A stretch of 64,000 nucleotides of DNA from Desulfosporosinus sp. FKB (GCF_002196705.1 NZ_NADJ01000038.1:365420-429419), one strand, 5' to 3'. Positions 16,883-25,509 are shown, numbered from the stretch's first letter. Numbers and translations are program-made. Notes: generated from the letters alone by a model not told the origin.

Positions 16883-17692
16883 TTGCCATTGTTTAAAAAA
16901 GAAGTAGGCCAGCTCTCTAGCCAAAGTATTAAACATCATCATAGGGCGATAAGTGCTATATTGTCTTATGCCGTGCGAGAACAGTGCATCCTAAATAATC
17001 CCGCCTCTCGCATTAAGGTAAAAGTTGAGAAAAAGGAAATATCCTATTTTGAGGAAGGCACACTAGAATACATGCTCTCCCTTCTTGATGACGAACCGCA
17101 CAAATTTTAGACTGTTATTTATCTGGCAGCATACTCCGGGAGCCGCTTAGGTGAAGTTGTGGGTTTAGAATGGTCTGACGTTGATTTCGATAATAATCTT
17201 TTGCGAATATGTAGAGCATCACAATATTTGCCTGGTAAAGGTACTTTTACTAAATCCCCTAAAAATGATAGCAGCCAAAGAATTATTGCTATGCCACCGT
17301 TAGTTATGGATTTACTAAAAGAATACAAGGCATGGCAAAATGAAGAACGTTTAAAATGCGGGGATCAATGGGAGGATCATGACCGCCTCTTTACCCAATG
17401 GAATGGCAAGCCTATTTTCCCTTCTACGCCAACGATATGGTTTAAAGATTTCCGTCGAAAACATAACCTACCAGACGTTAAATTTCACGGTCTGAGGCAC
17501 ACAAACGCCTCTCTATTGATCGGTCATGGTGTAGATGTACAAACAGTCGCTAAGAGACTTGGTCACACAAAAGCGACCACAACAACGAGCGTATATAGTC
17601 ACTTTTTAAGGAAACCTGACACAGAGGCGGCGGATAAACTGCAAAACCTATTTGGCAGTGACAAGAAAAAGAAAGCCGATTCAGCAAAATAA
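16883..17692 (+). pseudogene. tyrosine integrase, N-terminally truncated with an in-frame TAG
   Basis: The core-binding part (SSQSIKHHHRAISAILSYAV) and catalytic domain are in one frame, broken by TAG at 17108-17110 right after DEPHKF. The catalytic residues survive: R in AYSGSRLGEVVGLEW, HGLRHTNA, LGHTKA and Y in TTSVYSHFL. About the first 60 to 80 residues, the arm-binding domain, are missing. It belongs to the tRNA-targeting phage-type integrase group. Probably inactive. It lies 240 bases from the right attachment site, as expected for the element's own integrase. Confidence 0.85.
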
Positions 17693-17713
17693 ATAGAAAC
17701 ATAAACCGACTTT

Positions 17714-17752
17714 AAAAAAAGCGTCTGAACTTTAATTTCAGGCGCTTTTTTA
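17714..17752. terminator. terminator after the integrase remnant
   Basis: AGCGTCTGAA and TTCAGGCGCT pair with one mismatch around CTTTAATT, followed by a T run. Confidence 0.65.
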
Positions 17753-17771
17753 CCGATAAATTCAGGGACTT

Positions 17772-17820
17772 CTTGGGGACTATTTGGGGACTATTTGGGG
17801 ACTATTTGGGGACTAAAGAT
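17772..17820 (+). repeat. four 12-bp direct repeats near the right end
   Basis: TTTGGGGACTAT is repeated in tandem (first copy begins TCTTGGGG), ending AAAGAT. Counterpart of 1900-1932 at the left end; possible integrase arm sites. Confidence 0.5.
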
Positions 17821-17931
17821 ATTAAAAGTCCCCCAAAAAAGCAAAAAGTTATGATAAACAGAAATGAAAAAACCTAGACGTATCAATTGTTTCATTAACT
17901 TACGACAATATACAAAACGAGAAATACCAGA

Positions 17932-17975
17932 CTCCAAAACCGTCAGTGAGGGTTCGACTCCTTCATCCCCTGCCA
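17932..17975 (+). repeat. right attachment site, 3' half of tRNA-Trp
   Basis: Identical over 44 bases to 1793-1836. Upstream sequence again has no tRNA 5' half. The sequence after it (GCATGT) differs from that at the left copy. Confidence 0.85.
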
Positions 17976-18312
17976 GCATGTATCAAGGGTTTTAGCCCTT
18001 TTTATTTTTGCCATTTTTGAGGCTTGGACAGATTTACATTTTCGCGATATATTATGAAAAAAGGTCAAGTCAACTGAAGAGTTAACTTGACCTTTTCTAT
18101 TTTAATAAAATGAAGTCTAATTTAAAAAATAATGATTTTGAATTGATGCATAAGTTGAAATGTATTAACTAAAAGAACCCTCCCTATTCGGTGAGAGCTC
18201 GTAATCGACGTCTTGTAATCGTGGGAGTTAGGGCGTTTTTCCTTTAGATTAGTTTATAGGGCTTATATAGTTTTCTTGCTGGGCACCCGATCTAAGGAGA
18301 ATTTATCTTCCA
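17976..18312. other. intergenic stretch right of the element
   Basis: Begins with a tRNA-type terminator at 17985-18009 (AAGGG/CCCTT, then T run). A second pairing, AAGGTCAAGT/ACTTGACCTT, occurs at about 18061-18095. No gene seen. Confidence 0.45.
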
Positions 18313-18900
18313 TCAAATCAGCCGCTTGCCTGTCTTTACTTTGTTTTTACGTTTGCTTGATTCAATCTTTGGCGGCTTTAAAAATATGCCCTTTTCGGGT
18401 ATAAATTGACTTGCTTGCCTTATTTCAATTGTCTTATTCTTGAAATCTATATCCTGCCATTCTAGACCCATAATCTCACCTAAACATGCCCCAGTAGTCA
18501 AAGCAATCATAATTGCTGCCTGGTGCCTTAAGTCTTCTTTTTCAAGGGCTTTGAGCATGGCTGCTACCTGATCAAGGTCATAACACTTAGCCTTCTTCCC
18601 CTCGACCTTCGGAGCATCTACATGATGTGCTGGGTTATCACCCTTAAATACGCTCTTTAATAGCCTTTTCAAAAATAGCCGATATAACCTATAATGTAGA
18701 ATTCTACAAGGTCCAATAGCTGAATTTTTTCTAGTTTCTTGTCTCCCAACTGAGGCAATACTCTGGTATCTCAATTTTTCGTTAGACTTCGCGCGGCTAC
18801 CTTTTGTTATCCAACCAAACCGTGGCGATTGCATGATTTTAATAATCGCCTCGCTCGCCTGGTCTTTATTGTTAATTTGATCTTTCGCTGTCACGCTCAT
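18313..18900 (-). pseudogene. second tyrosine integrase remnant, C-terminally truncated
   Basis: 195 residues remain of a normal 380 or so. The core-binding region and the start of the catalytic domain are clear (HQAAIMIALTTGACLGEIMG, then LEWQDIDFKNKTIEIRQASQF). The first catalytic arginine, expected at TTGARLGE, is cysteine here, and everything after PPKIESSKR (second R, H and Y) is missing. It points opposite to the first integrase. It probably marks an older insertion. Confidence 0.75.
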
Positions 18901-19007
18901 GTGTTTTTCGCCTCACTTTCGCTAAATATTTACAGGAATATTCCTTTTTTGCGTCGAAGTTGGTAGTTGTTAGACATACCAATCAATACAGGAAGGAGAT
19001 GAAATCA

Positions 19008-19265
19008 ATGAGTAATCCTTTGATAGGCGGCAATCTGTCCGATCCAATTGAGCAAGATGAAAAAGGAAAACATGTTTATAAACAGGATTGTCATAATATC
19101 AATATCTGCAAATCCTATGGGGAAATCAGCTTTGCATGTTTAGTAGGGGCTAACGCGAATACTAGGTGCTCATTAGGGGAAAAGATGCGGATAAGAGTAT
19201 TGAATGACTCTAACCCAAACGCTACTTACAAACCCAAGAAACCGAAACCTGAGAAACCAGATTAA
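19008..19265 (+). CDS. hypothetical protein with four cysteines, 85 residues
   Basis: The ATG at 19008 follows GGAAGGAGATG. Sequence has DCHNINICKSYGEISFACLV and CSLGEKM, with a lysine-proline tail (KPKKPKPEKPD). Possibly metal-binding. It overlaps the stop of a convergent pseudogene by 4 bases. No family recognised. Confidence 0.45.
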   Translation: MSNPLIGGNLSDPIEQDEKGKHVYKQDCHNINICKSYGEISFACLVGANANTRCSLGEKMRIRVLNDSNPNATYKPKKPKPEKPD

Positions 19266-19486
19266 GCCGTAAATCTAGACTGCATGATAATAAGTTCAGC
19301 ACTTTTCAATATCGAGATTGCTTCGTTGACGGTAAGTTGTTCTTGGCAGAGACCGCTTACAAAATTTGAAGTGATCTCTTCTTTTATCTTGTTTGTATCC
19401 TGCAGAATCCTCATACGGTTTTAAGGGGTATCCTTCGAAGTGAATTTTTCATCCATATCTCGAATTGTTTCATGCCATTTTTCCAT
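19262..19486 (-). pseudogene. small helical protein interrupted by TAA
   Basis: A good start (GGAGGCGAGAGAG then ATG at 19486) gives MEKWHETIRDMDEKFTSKD and then TAA; the same frame resumes as NRMRILQDTNKIKEEI and runs to 19262. Without the stop the product would be 74 residues. Unknown function; part of the phage-like patch. Confidence 0.45.
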
Positions 19487-19526
19487 CTCTCTCGCCTCCT
19501 CTCAATACCAACGTTTTCACAAAGTA

Positions 19527-20203
19527 TCATGGAGTCCAGCTCTCAATAAACCGAAATGCCTTCGAAAGATCGGACCTTTTCAGATCCCGGTAGCTCGGTA
19601 CGCCAAACTGACGCTTGAGAGCTGAATAGATTTTGGAAAATAATGATCGATCCCCAAACTTTCTAATCCTTGCTTTGACCGCCCCCTGAAGCTGTGCTTG
19701 CTCCCTGGCAGTAGTGTGATCTCAACACGGACCTTTTGATCAAGAGTTGTAAGCGCGAATTCATGCTTCACTAAAACTTCTTGGCTTTTGGTCTGGGCCT
19801 CCTTTACGGCATTGAGTTCGCGCTCTTGTTTGGCCAGGAGTTCGACACTTCTCAGGAGTGCTTCGGCCGGAGTGAGTTGGGCTGAGTAGGAGCCGGTTTT
19901 GCGAATGGCCGGGATCACATCGTGAGTGATCCAGCGTTTGAATGCTTTGGCTTCTGGTTTGCGGCTGCCGAGGATGAGCGAATAGATGCCAGTTTCGTTG
20001 ACTCCGTTAGTAATTTGTTGTCTCCCAAGTGAATCGGTGACCTCGATTAAATCTAGCTCATCCTTTTTGAGTCGTTTTACGGCATCAGTAGGATTTGAAA
20101 TTTCAAGTATGCTGCAAAAATCAGCTGCGCAATAATATGGTTCGCCATTTTTAATAAACATTCTGAGTCGTTTTCTCTCGTAAGAAAATTGAGTCGGTAA
20201 CAT
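19527..20203 (-). pseudogene. Bro-N phage antirepressor with ORF6C-type C terminus, frameshifted
   Basis: Residues 1-110 are a Bro-N domain (GEPYYCAADFCSILEI, TGIYSLILGSRKPEAKAF, WITHDVIPAIRKTGSY). The linker is a coiled coil. After VEITLLP the frame changes; the correct C terminus reads on in another frame as REQAQLQGAVKARIRKFG and SYRDLKRSDLSKAFRF and stops at 19527. Phage antirepressors switch lysis and lysogeny. The shift is near GCCAGGGAGC. Confidence 0.75.
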
Positions 20204-20248
20204 GTAGACCCCCTAACTAACTTTTTTACAATATTTAGCTAATATAAT

Positions 20249-20467
20249 TTAGCTAACCCTTTTCCCTGCGTTTTTAGAAAACCTCCTTACATACCCGACA
20301 TTAATTTGCTTGGGTTTATCCTCCGGACCGGTCCCAATTTTATCTTCGGGAAATCGCCAAGACTTACCGATTTTAATGCCTCCATAATTTTTAGGTCCAT
20401 TGTGGTAAATTGTTGACTTTCCAATGTTACGTATTTTTGCAACTTCAGAAAGCGTATAATATCGCAT
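20249..20467 (-). CDS. small helix-turn-helix protein (MerR/excisionase type)
   Basis: 72 residues, GAGGG upstream of ATG. YYTLSEVAKIRNIGKSTIY is a HTH and GGIKIGKSWRFPED a wing typical of excisionase-like DNA binding domains. The tail is basic (VRRFSKNAGKRVS). Belongs with the antirepressor in the decayed phage region. Confidence 0.6.
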   Translation of the reverse strand: MRYYTLSEVAKIRNIGKSTIYHNGPKNYGGIKIGKSWRFPEDKIGTGPEDKPKQINVGYVRRFSKNAGKRVS

Positions 20468-20484
20468 TTCTATTCCCTCGCTTT

Positions 20485-20667
20485 TTAAACAGCAATATCT
20501 TCTTTATAAAAAAGATATTCAATATCAAATTGCGGGGATATCATACGCTTTATTTTCCGAGCATCTTCCCACGAGATCTTGGAGGTTCCGGCGAGATAGC
20601 TTCTCATTGTCCTTTCGCTAACATCAATGATGCCCGCAAGATCCTTAGTTGTTATGCCATCTCTTTT
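20485..20667 (-). pseudogene. XRE-type HTH fragment
   Basis: The frame reads DGITTKDLAGIIDVSERTMR and SYLAGTSKISWEDARKIKRM and ends at 20485, a clear Cro/C1 HTH. A TAA stands just before it and no start codon is available, so its first part is lost. Confidence 0.5.
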
Positions 20668-20759
20668 TATTTGTTTGAATTAAAAGCAATGGATTTCTTG
20701 CTAAAAATGCAGGGAATATTATTTAATTATAGAACCCCTTCTCAATTGGAGGTTGGTAA

Positions 20760-21056
20760 ATGGGTTTTCGTTTCGTAAAAGTGTCAAAATGGGACCTTTC
20801 CGGCTTAACTTCAGTAAAAGAGGCGTTGGAGTCAGTGCCGGCGTTAAAGGTGCCCGAGTTGGAATAGGCCTCGTGGATTCAAACTACCCTTTCTGTTCCT
20901 GGTACCGGAATATCGTATGTTTCGGAGAGTAATTGGACAGAAGGGATTCTAACCAAGCAGGTATTGGTAAGAAGCAATTTTCGTGGTTTTAGTTCTCCTT
21001 CTAGATTTATTTTCTTCCCGATGGCGATCATTTACTGGTTTATTAGGGAACATTGA
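20760..21056 (+). pseudogene. DUF4236 protein broken by two frameshifts
   Basis: GGAGG then ATG gives MGFRFVKVSKW; a second frame continues GPFRLNFSKRGVGVSAGVKG and ARVGIGL; a third continues TTLSVPGTGISYVSESN and ends at 21056 with a hydrophobic tail. Placed together these are the DUF4236 pattern (GFRFRK, INFSKSGVGVS, TTLSIPGTGISY). At least two indels. Function of the family unknown. Confidence 0.7.
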
Positions 21057-21069
21057 ATATAAGGCTACC

Positions 21070-21098
21070 AAAAAGGAGAGCGATTAAGGCTCTCTTTA
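21070..21098 (+). terminator. hairpin terminator, second copy of the TKKESD-type hairpin
   Basis: AAAGGAGAGC ... GGCTCTCTTT, nearly the same as 9519-9547. Confidence 0.55.
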
Positions 21099-21272
21099 CT
21101 TTTGCCCTTCAACCCTTGATTTCAATACTTTGTAGTATTCATTCAAAACCACATCAAGCATCTGGCTTGCCGTAACAACTTCCTGATCCGTGAGGCCTTT
21201 CCCTTCTTTAAGTTTTACCATGCTACGCCGCAGTTCTTCGATCTGTTTCATAATTTCTTCAAGTTCGCGCAT
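21096..21272 (-). CDS. Spo0E-like aspartyl-phosphate phosphatase
   Basis: 58 residues. The ATG at 21272 is preferred because GGGAGGT lies 6 bases upstream; a longer start at 21287 lies within that RBS. Two helices, with the family signature SQMLDVVLNEYYKVL. Spo0E proteins dephosphorylate Spo0A~P and delay sporulation. Length and motif fit well. Stand-alone gene next to the phage-like patch. Confidence 0.8.
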   Translation of the reverse strand: MRELEEIMKQIEELRRSMVKLKEGKGLTDQEVVTASQMLDVVLNEYYKVLKSRVEGQK

Positions 21273-21556
21273 ACTTTGACCTCCCATTTATATTTATATG
21301 GGAATAGTATGTACAAAAATAGAAAAATTCCCCTCGCCGCGGATGAGGAATTCATGTGTGGATATAGCATAAGAATTAACTAAGATATTCTAATGCAGTA
21401 TTCTCTAGATATGTTACATCTTTCGCCAAAGCTCCTTAAAATCACACTTTAGGGCCAACCTTCATAGTATAGATTAGAAAACAACATTATCGATATCTCT
21501 CTTTATTAATTCTTATAGGCCTTAATGGCCAAATATCTTAAGAGGAGAGATTATTT

Positions 21557-21829
21557 ATGGCTGGACTTGGTTTTCCCGGTGTACCATTTGGAGTGCCGCC
21601 TTTTGGACGCCCACCTATTACTAGAATACTTTTTGACACTCTTCCAATTGGAGCCCGTGTTGTCCTTGGAACTGACTCAAGTCAATGGGTTGGAAACTTT
21701 GGTGGAGTAATTGATGGTGTTGTATTCTTGACTAATGCTCGTTTATTCTCAAATATAGGAAACCCAATTGATGGCATACAACCTGTAGTTCGAATCCCCA
21801 TAATAAATGTTACTTTTGTGAGCTATTAA
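21557..21829 (+). CDS. hypothetical 90-residue protein, proline/glycine-rich start
   Basis: ATG with AGAGGAGAG upstream. MAGLGFPGVPFGVPPFGRPP is followed by a beta-rich region (IGARVVLGTDSSQWVGNFGG, VVFLTNARLF). It looks like a small SH3- or Sm-like barrel with a flexible start; spore or coat-type short proteins have such ends, but this is a guess. A strong terminator follows. Confidence 0.55.
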   Translation: MAGLGFPGVPFGVPPFGRPPITRILFDTLPIGARVVLGTDSSQWVGNFGGVIDGVVFLTNARLFSNIGNPIDGIQPVVRIPIINVTFVSY

Positions 21830-21836
21830 ACAAATT

Positions 21837-21866
21837 GGCCCTCGAGTGATAGACTCGAGGGCCTTT
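21837..21866. terminator. terminator
   Basis: GGCCCTCGAG and CTCGAGGGCC pair around TGATAGA, then TTTAC. Confidence 0.7.
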
Positions 21867-22033
21867 ACATCTTCCACAGCATCCAATTGCTGGTCATAAT
21901 CCAGGATCATGCATCGAATAAGCGCTTTGAGCGCCCAATCCCACTCACCACAACATGTTTGTGTTGTATAGGATTCATCGACATTTTGAAAGCTAATCCC
22001 TTCTTATTGCGCATAATGACTCTACTGCGTAGG

Positions 22034-22076
22034 AAAAGACCTGCTTGGTTTTTATACCAAGTACAGGTCTTTCCAT
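22034..22076. terminator. strong hairpin
   Basis: AAGACCTGCTTGG and CCAAGTACAGGTCTT pair with a small bulge around TTTTTATA. Confidence 0.6.
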
Positions 22077-22138
22077 AAATATGATCAGAAGTAAGTGTAA
22101 TAAAGTTATGCTCAAACCCCTATCAAAGTTTTTCGCCA

Positions 22139-22663
22139 TTATATAATAAATGAATACATTAACTCTCTTGCAATTTCTGATGTTTTTGGATATTGTCTTA
22201 CCCCATCGTCCTTCACTAAGGTTAATCCAATTTTATCCATAACTTTACATGAGGCAGCGTTCCTAAAATCGCAATGTGCCACTAAATTAAAAACTTTTAG
22301 TTCATTTACTGCAAAGTCCTTTACTGCCATAGCCGCCTCAGTTGCATAACCATTACCCCAATATTTTTTATTAATTATCCAGCCTAATTCGGCATAAGTT
22401 CGCTGTTCATTCAAATAAACAGAAACAGCACCAATTTGTTTTTCTTTAAGAGTTATGGCAAATTCATAAAATTTCAACTTGTCTTTCTGCCACTCATTTG
22501 TGACACGCGTTAAAAAATGCGATGTTTCTTCTATTGTATCATTTGGCAAATGTATCATATATTTAGTGTTTTCAACATCTGATGCATATTCATGAACAGT
22601 GTCTAGATCTTCAATATCTAATGGTCGTAAAACTAACCTTTCAGTTTTTAGTACAAAAGACAT
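22139..22663 (-). CDS. GNAT acetyltransferase, RimJ/RimL type
   Basis: 174 residues from the ATG at 22663 with AAAGGAGATAG upstream. Starts KTERLVLRPLDIED, as RimJ/RimL proteins do, with acetyl-CoA loop YWGNGYATEAAMAVKDF and NAASCKVMDKIGL. It transfers an acetyl group to an amine, perhaps a protein N terminus; substrate cannot be told from sequence. Single gene. Confidence 0.8.
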   Translation of the reverse strand: MSFVLKTERLVLRPLDIEDLDTVHEYASDVENTKYMIHLPNDTIEETSHFLTRVTNEWQKDKLKFYEFAITLKEKQIGAVSVYLNEQRTYAELGWIINKKYWGNGYATEAAMAVKDFAVNELKVFNLVAHCDFRNAASCKVMDKIGLTLVKDDGVRQYPKTSEIARELMYSFII

Positions 22664-23017
22664 TTCTATCTCCTTTGTTAGTAAAAAAACTTTATTACAG
22701 GAACGATAACTTAACATTACCATGAATCAGTTTAAATAGTAACCAAAGGATTAAGTCTCATAATAGGTCCTTAGCGAAAGTCATTTATGATACAATCTTA
22801 CCAGAACAAATTCCAGGGCATAAAAATAGTTTATTTCTTCAATTTTCATGATATAATTTACCTATACATATACGTTTTTTTCAGGCTTCCGTTGACGCGG
22901 GGGCTTCTTTTTTTGTGTGATTATGAAGAAAATAGGCTGTCCAATGGTTGACGCAACAGGCAAAGCAGTTGAAGAAACTGCAAGTAATGTTATTAAGATA
23001 TAAAGAGAGGATGGTAT
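22664..23017. other. intergenic stretch with a hairpin and a 26-codon frame
   Basis: At about 22879-22906 a degenerate CTTCCG/CGGGGG hairpin precedes a T run. A frame of 26 codons at 22923-23003 begins KKIGCPMVDATGKAVE and has no RBS; it may be a fragment. Confidence 0.3.
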
Positions 23018-23170
23018 ATGATGGAGGACAATAAAAGATTTGTGATATCGATTTTACTTATCACTATGATTATCATTTTTGTCGTTATAGATAAGGGAAT
23101 AGTAATCGCATCTACCACAGCGGTAGGTATATTAAATTATTGGTTCAAGTCCAACTACCGAAATCGTTGA
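23018..23170 (+). CDS. small membrane protein, 50 residues
   Basis: ATG with AGAGAGG upstream. One long hydrophobic segment (FVISILLITMIIIFVVI) after a short charged start, then a second weaker segment and a basic tail (FKSNYRNR). Resembles small holin-like or phage-borne membrane peptides; no family assigned. A hairpin at 23258-23294 follows. Confidence 0.45.
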   Translation: MMEDNKRFVISILLITMIIIFVVIDKGIVIASTTAVGILNYWFKSNYRNR

Positions 23171-23257
23171 ACTTTTCGCATTTTAGGTCTTTAGCGAACC
23201 AAAGTTACTTAGCTTGTCTAATATTAAATCCGATAATTCAGATTATGTAAGGAATTT

Positions 23258-23294
23258 GACGGATAGTATCAGCAGAAGCCGATATTATCCGTCA
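23258..23294. terminator. hairpin
   Basis: GACGGATAGTATC pairs with GATATTATCCGTC (one mismatch) around a 10-base loop. Confidence 0.6.
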
Positions 23295-23367
23295 TTGTTA
23301 TATACAACTATGCCATGTTTCCCATAAAAAACACCCTCAATGAAAGTGTTTTGTACAATAGCTAAAG

Positions 23368-23733
23368 TTACATGTTTTCTACAAATTGTATACTGACGCC
23401 ATTGGGGTCTTTAACATAGAAAAATTTTATATGAGGATTAGGTTGAAAAGGTCCACTATCTACTTCCAGTCCTTTTTCTTTTATAAATTTAATCATTTCA
23501 TCAACTGAATTAACTTCAAAACCTAAAGAAATACCCTCAATATTATCATTCTTTACTTTATAGCTTGGACCGCAAATAAGTTCAACTTTTGTTTCTCCGT
23601 CACCTAAAAAGGAAATCTCGACTCCTGGCTTTACAGTAAATCGTCTGCTAATCGAAAGCTCTACAATTTCTTGATAAAACTTTAACGATTCCTCCATATT
23701 CTGAACCGCAATTGTGCACCAGCAAAATTTCAT
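23368..23733 (-). CDS. VOC-superfamily (glyoxalase/bleomycin-resistance-like) protein
   Basis: 121 residues. Typical paired beta-alpha-beta modules: CWCTIAVQNMEESLKFYQEI at the start and IKFFYVKDPNGVSIQFVENM at the end. Family members are metal-dependent isomerases, dioxygenases or resistance binding proteins; the substrate is unknown. The same-strand SDR gene lies 112 bases upstream. Confidence 0.8.
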   Translation of the reverse strand: MKFCWCTIAVQNMEESLKFYQEIVELSISRRFTVKPGVEISFLGDGETKVELICGPSYKVKNDNIEGISLGFEVNSVDEMIKFIKEKGLEVDSGPFQPNPHIKFFYVKDPNGVSIQFVENM

Positions 23734-23845
23734 AATTCCACTCCTTACAGCTTATCTCATTTAATTTAACCACTATATTCCATTTCCAGTGCTATAACAA
23801 TTCTTAAAAAACCAAACTCTAGGCTAACAATGACGGAAACAGTTT

Positions 23846-24619
23846 TTAGTTTGTTGTAAGACCTCCGTCAACTGGAAAAATCCCTCCCGTAATCCATTTT
23901 GCCTGTTCTGATGCAAGAAAAACTGCCATATCTGCTATGTCTTTCGGCTCCCCGATTGTTTGCAACGGATAAATGGAGGTAATCATTGCGTTGAAACGGT
24001 CTTTTGCTTCATTATCGAGCCGTTCCGTATTACTCTCAACTTGAGGCGTAGCAACAGTACCGGGTGCAATCGCATTAACCCGAACGCCCTGCGGGCCTAA
24101 TTCAAATGCAAGGGCTTTGGTGAGAGATTCTATAGCCCCTTTTGTCATGGAATATGCTGTCGATGGTCTATCCGGCAGCATCCTTTTGGAAAAATAAGAT
24201 GAAATATTAATCACATTTCCCTGAGAATCAATTAGATCATCTAGGAAAGCTTGCGTCAGTAAATAAGGAGCTTTCACATTCAAATTTAGGTGATAATCCA
24301 ATTCCTGGATATCCGTATTCGAAAAAGGGATAAACCGTGCGATGCCAGCATTGTTTACAATAATGTTTATTTTTATGTTTTTTGTACGAACCTGTTCGAC
24401 TATCTCAGAGATAGAGTCTTTGTTACTAATATCCGCTGCAAGAGTGTGAACAGTTACATCATATTGTTTTAATAAATTTTCCTTATGACCCAATTTTTCT
24501 TTATCTCTTCCAATAAGAATCAGATTTGCTCCTTGCTCGGCAAAAGCTGTAGCAGTTGCAAAACCAATTCCATCACTTCCTCCTGTTATAATAGCTGTTT
24601 TGTTGATTAACAAATTCAT
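23846..24619 (-). CDS. short-chain dehydrogenase/reductase (SDR)
   Basis: 257 residues, a usual SDR length. Cofactor loop TGGSDGIG near residue 12, NNAG near 89, catalytic S in INISSYFS, Y and K in AYSMTKGA, and the C-terminal WITGGIFPVDGG. It oxidises or reduces an unknown substrate with NAD(P)H. It is downstream of a Crp/Fnr regulator on the same strand, which may control it. Confidence 0.9.
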   Translation of the reverse strand: MNLLINKTAIITGGSDGIGFATATAFAEQGANLILIGRDKEKLGHKENLLKQYDVTVHTLAADISNKDSISEIVEQVRTKNIKINIIVNNAGIARFIPFSNTDIQELDYHLNLNVKAPYLLTQAFLDDLIDSQGNVINISSYFSKRMLPDRPSTAYSMTKGAIESLTKALAFELGPQGVRVNAIAPGTVATPQVESNTERLDNEAKDRFNAMITSIYPLQTIGEPKDIADMAVFLASEQAKWITGGIFPVDGGLTTN

Positions 24620-24693
24620 ACTATCTACCTCCTGAATTTAACAAAAATTTTCTTCTTCAGTAGGTAGTATAAAATATGGATAAAAAACTCTCA

Positions 24694-25305
24694 TTAACAT
24701 AGGTTAAAATCAATAGATTTTTTTATTCTTGATAGGGTAACATTGGTAACGCCAAGATACGAAGCCAGATGGTAATCAGGTATTCTTCCGACAAGGTCGG
24801 AATATTCAGTGCAGAAATGTCTAAACCTCTCTGTCGCCGAATTTATAAGAAATTCATATTCTCTGCGGAACTTATCCTCAACAAATAATTCAACGTAAGG
24901 TAAAGCAAACTTTTCCCAATAGCCATTACGAGTTAACCAGGAATAAAAAGATGAAAAATCGCAAACTGAGACTGTAACAGTTTCTAAAGCAGATATGTTG
25001 AAGAGACTATTATTTTTACGGGCTGAAGGAGCAATCGGCCATAACAATTGGTTCTCCCAGAAGAAACCCTTATTATAATCCTGCCCTTCTAAATTCGTAT
25101 AAAAAAGTCTAATAATACCTTTATGGATAAAGAAAACTTTATCCCATTTCTCCCCGGCTTTGACGAGCATTTCGTTGTGACTATATTCCCTTTTAACAAA
25201 TAACCCCGAAAGTTCGATTAAATCCTTTTCATCAATACTGATATTACTATAGAAAATTTTTTCTTTTAATAATTCTCCCAAAGCTTTTTTTTCATATTCT
25301 ATCAA
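24694..25305 (-). CDS. Crp/Fnr-family transcriptional regulator
   Basis: 203 residues from TTG at 25305, which overlaps the stop of the HicB-like gene (TTTGA); an ATG at 25335 would add 10 residues. Cyclic-nucleotide-type sensing domain (YSHNEMLVKAGEKWDKVFFI, GIIRLFYTN) and a C-terminal HTH (DYHLASYLGVTNVTLSRIKK). No cysteine cluster for an iron-sulphur centre, so it is of the Crp or PrfA-like type. Likely regulates the adjacent SDR gene; that is inferred from position. Confidence 0.8.
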   Translation of the reverse strand: MIEYEKKALGELLKEKIFYSNISIDEKDLIELSGLFVKREYSHNEMLVKAGEKWDKVFFIHKGIIRLFYTNLEGQDYNKGFFWENQLLWPIAPSARKNNSLFNISALETVTVSVCDFSSFYSWLTRNGYWEKFALPYVELFVEDKFRREYEFLINSATERFRHFCTEYSDLVGRIPDYHLASYLGVTNVTLSRIKKSIDFNLC

Positions 25306-25484
25306 ATTATTCCCCCCATTCTCTCCATGCCCCATAAATGCAACCCCAAAGCTTCTGCCACCATACTCTGAGCATGTTGAAAATTAACTCCCGAAGAAAT
25401 ACACCCAGGCAAATCAGGAAAAAATATACCAAATGTTCCATCGGTTGATGACTCAAGCACCGCAAAGTAAGTTACTTTTCGCAA
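25302..25484 (-). CDS. HicB-like antitoxin N-terminal domain, short, without HicA
   Basis: 60 residues from TTG at 25484, with AAGGAGGG 7 bases upstream. RKVTYFAVLESSTDGTFG, then FPDLPGCISSG and AQSMVAEALGLHLWGM match HicB. Normal HicB proteins continue past LHLEGM with a DGxPIPxP tail and a DNA-binding domain, which are missing. No HicA toxin gene is near. It is read through a 1 to 4 base overlap into the Crp/Fnr gene. Confidence 0.65.
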   Translation of the reverse strand: MRKVTYFAVLESSTDGTFGIFFPDLPGCISSGVNFQHAQSMVAEALGLHLWGMERMGGII

Positions 25485-25509
25485 GTTCATCCCTCCTTTC
25501 ATTAAATTA

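Larger units (their letters stand above)
1793..17975. mobile_element. 16.1-kb integrated element at tRNA-Trp 3' end (integrase now broken)
   Basis: A 44-bp perfect direct repeat matching the 3' half of a tRNA-Trp gene lies at each end. Inside are a tyrosine integrase remnant next to the right end, a Replic_Relax gene, an FtsK-like translocase, an excisionase-like HTH, a DnaA-box cluster and cargo. This is the layout of a small integrative conjugative or mobilisable element. No relaxase was seen, so self-transfer is not supported. The integrase carries a stop codon and lacks its N terminus, so the element is probably fixed. Confidence 0.75.

Noticed and set aside
17108-17110. TAG in the integrase as a pyrrolysine codon
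   Set aside because: The gene is also missing its N terminus, no PYLIS-like structure was sought or seen, and a plain nonsense mutation is simpler.
21887-22078. 63-codon plus-strand frame and a 35-codon minus-strand frame in the same stretch
   Set aside because: Both lack an RBS and overlap a terminator hairpin.
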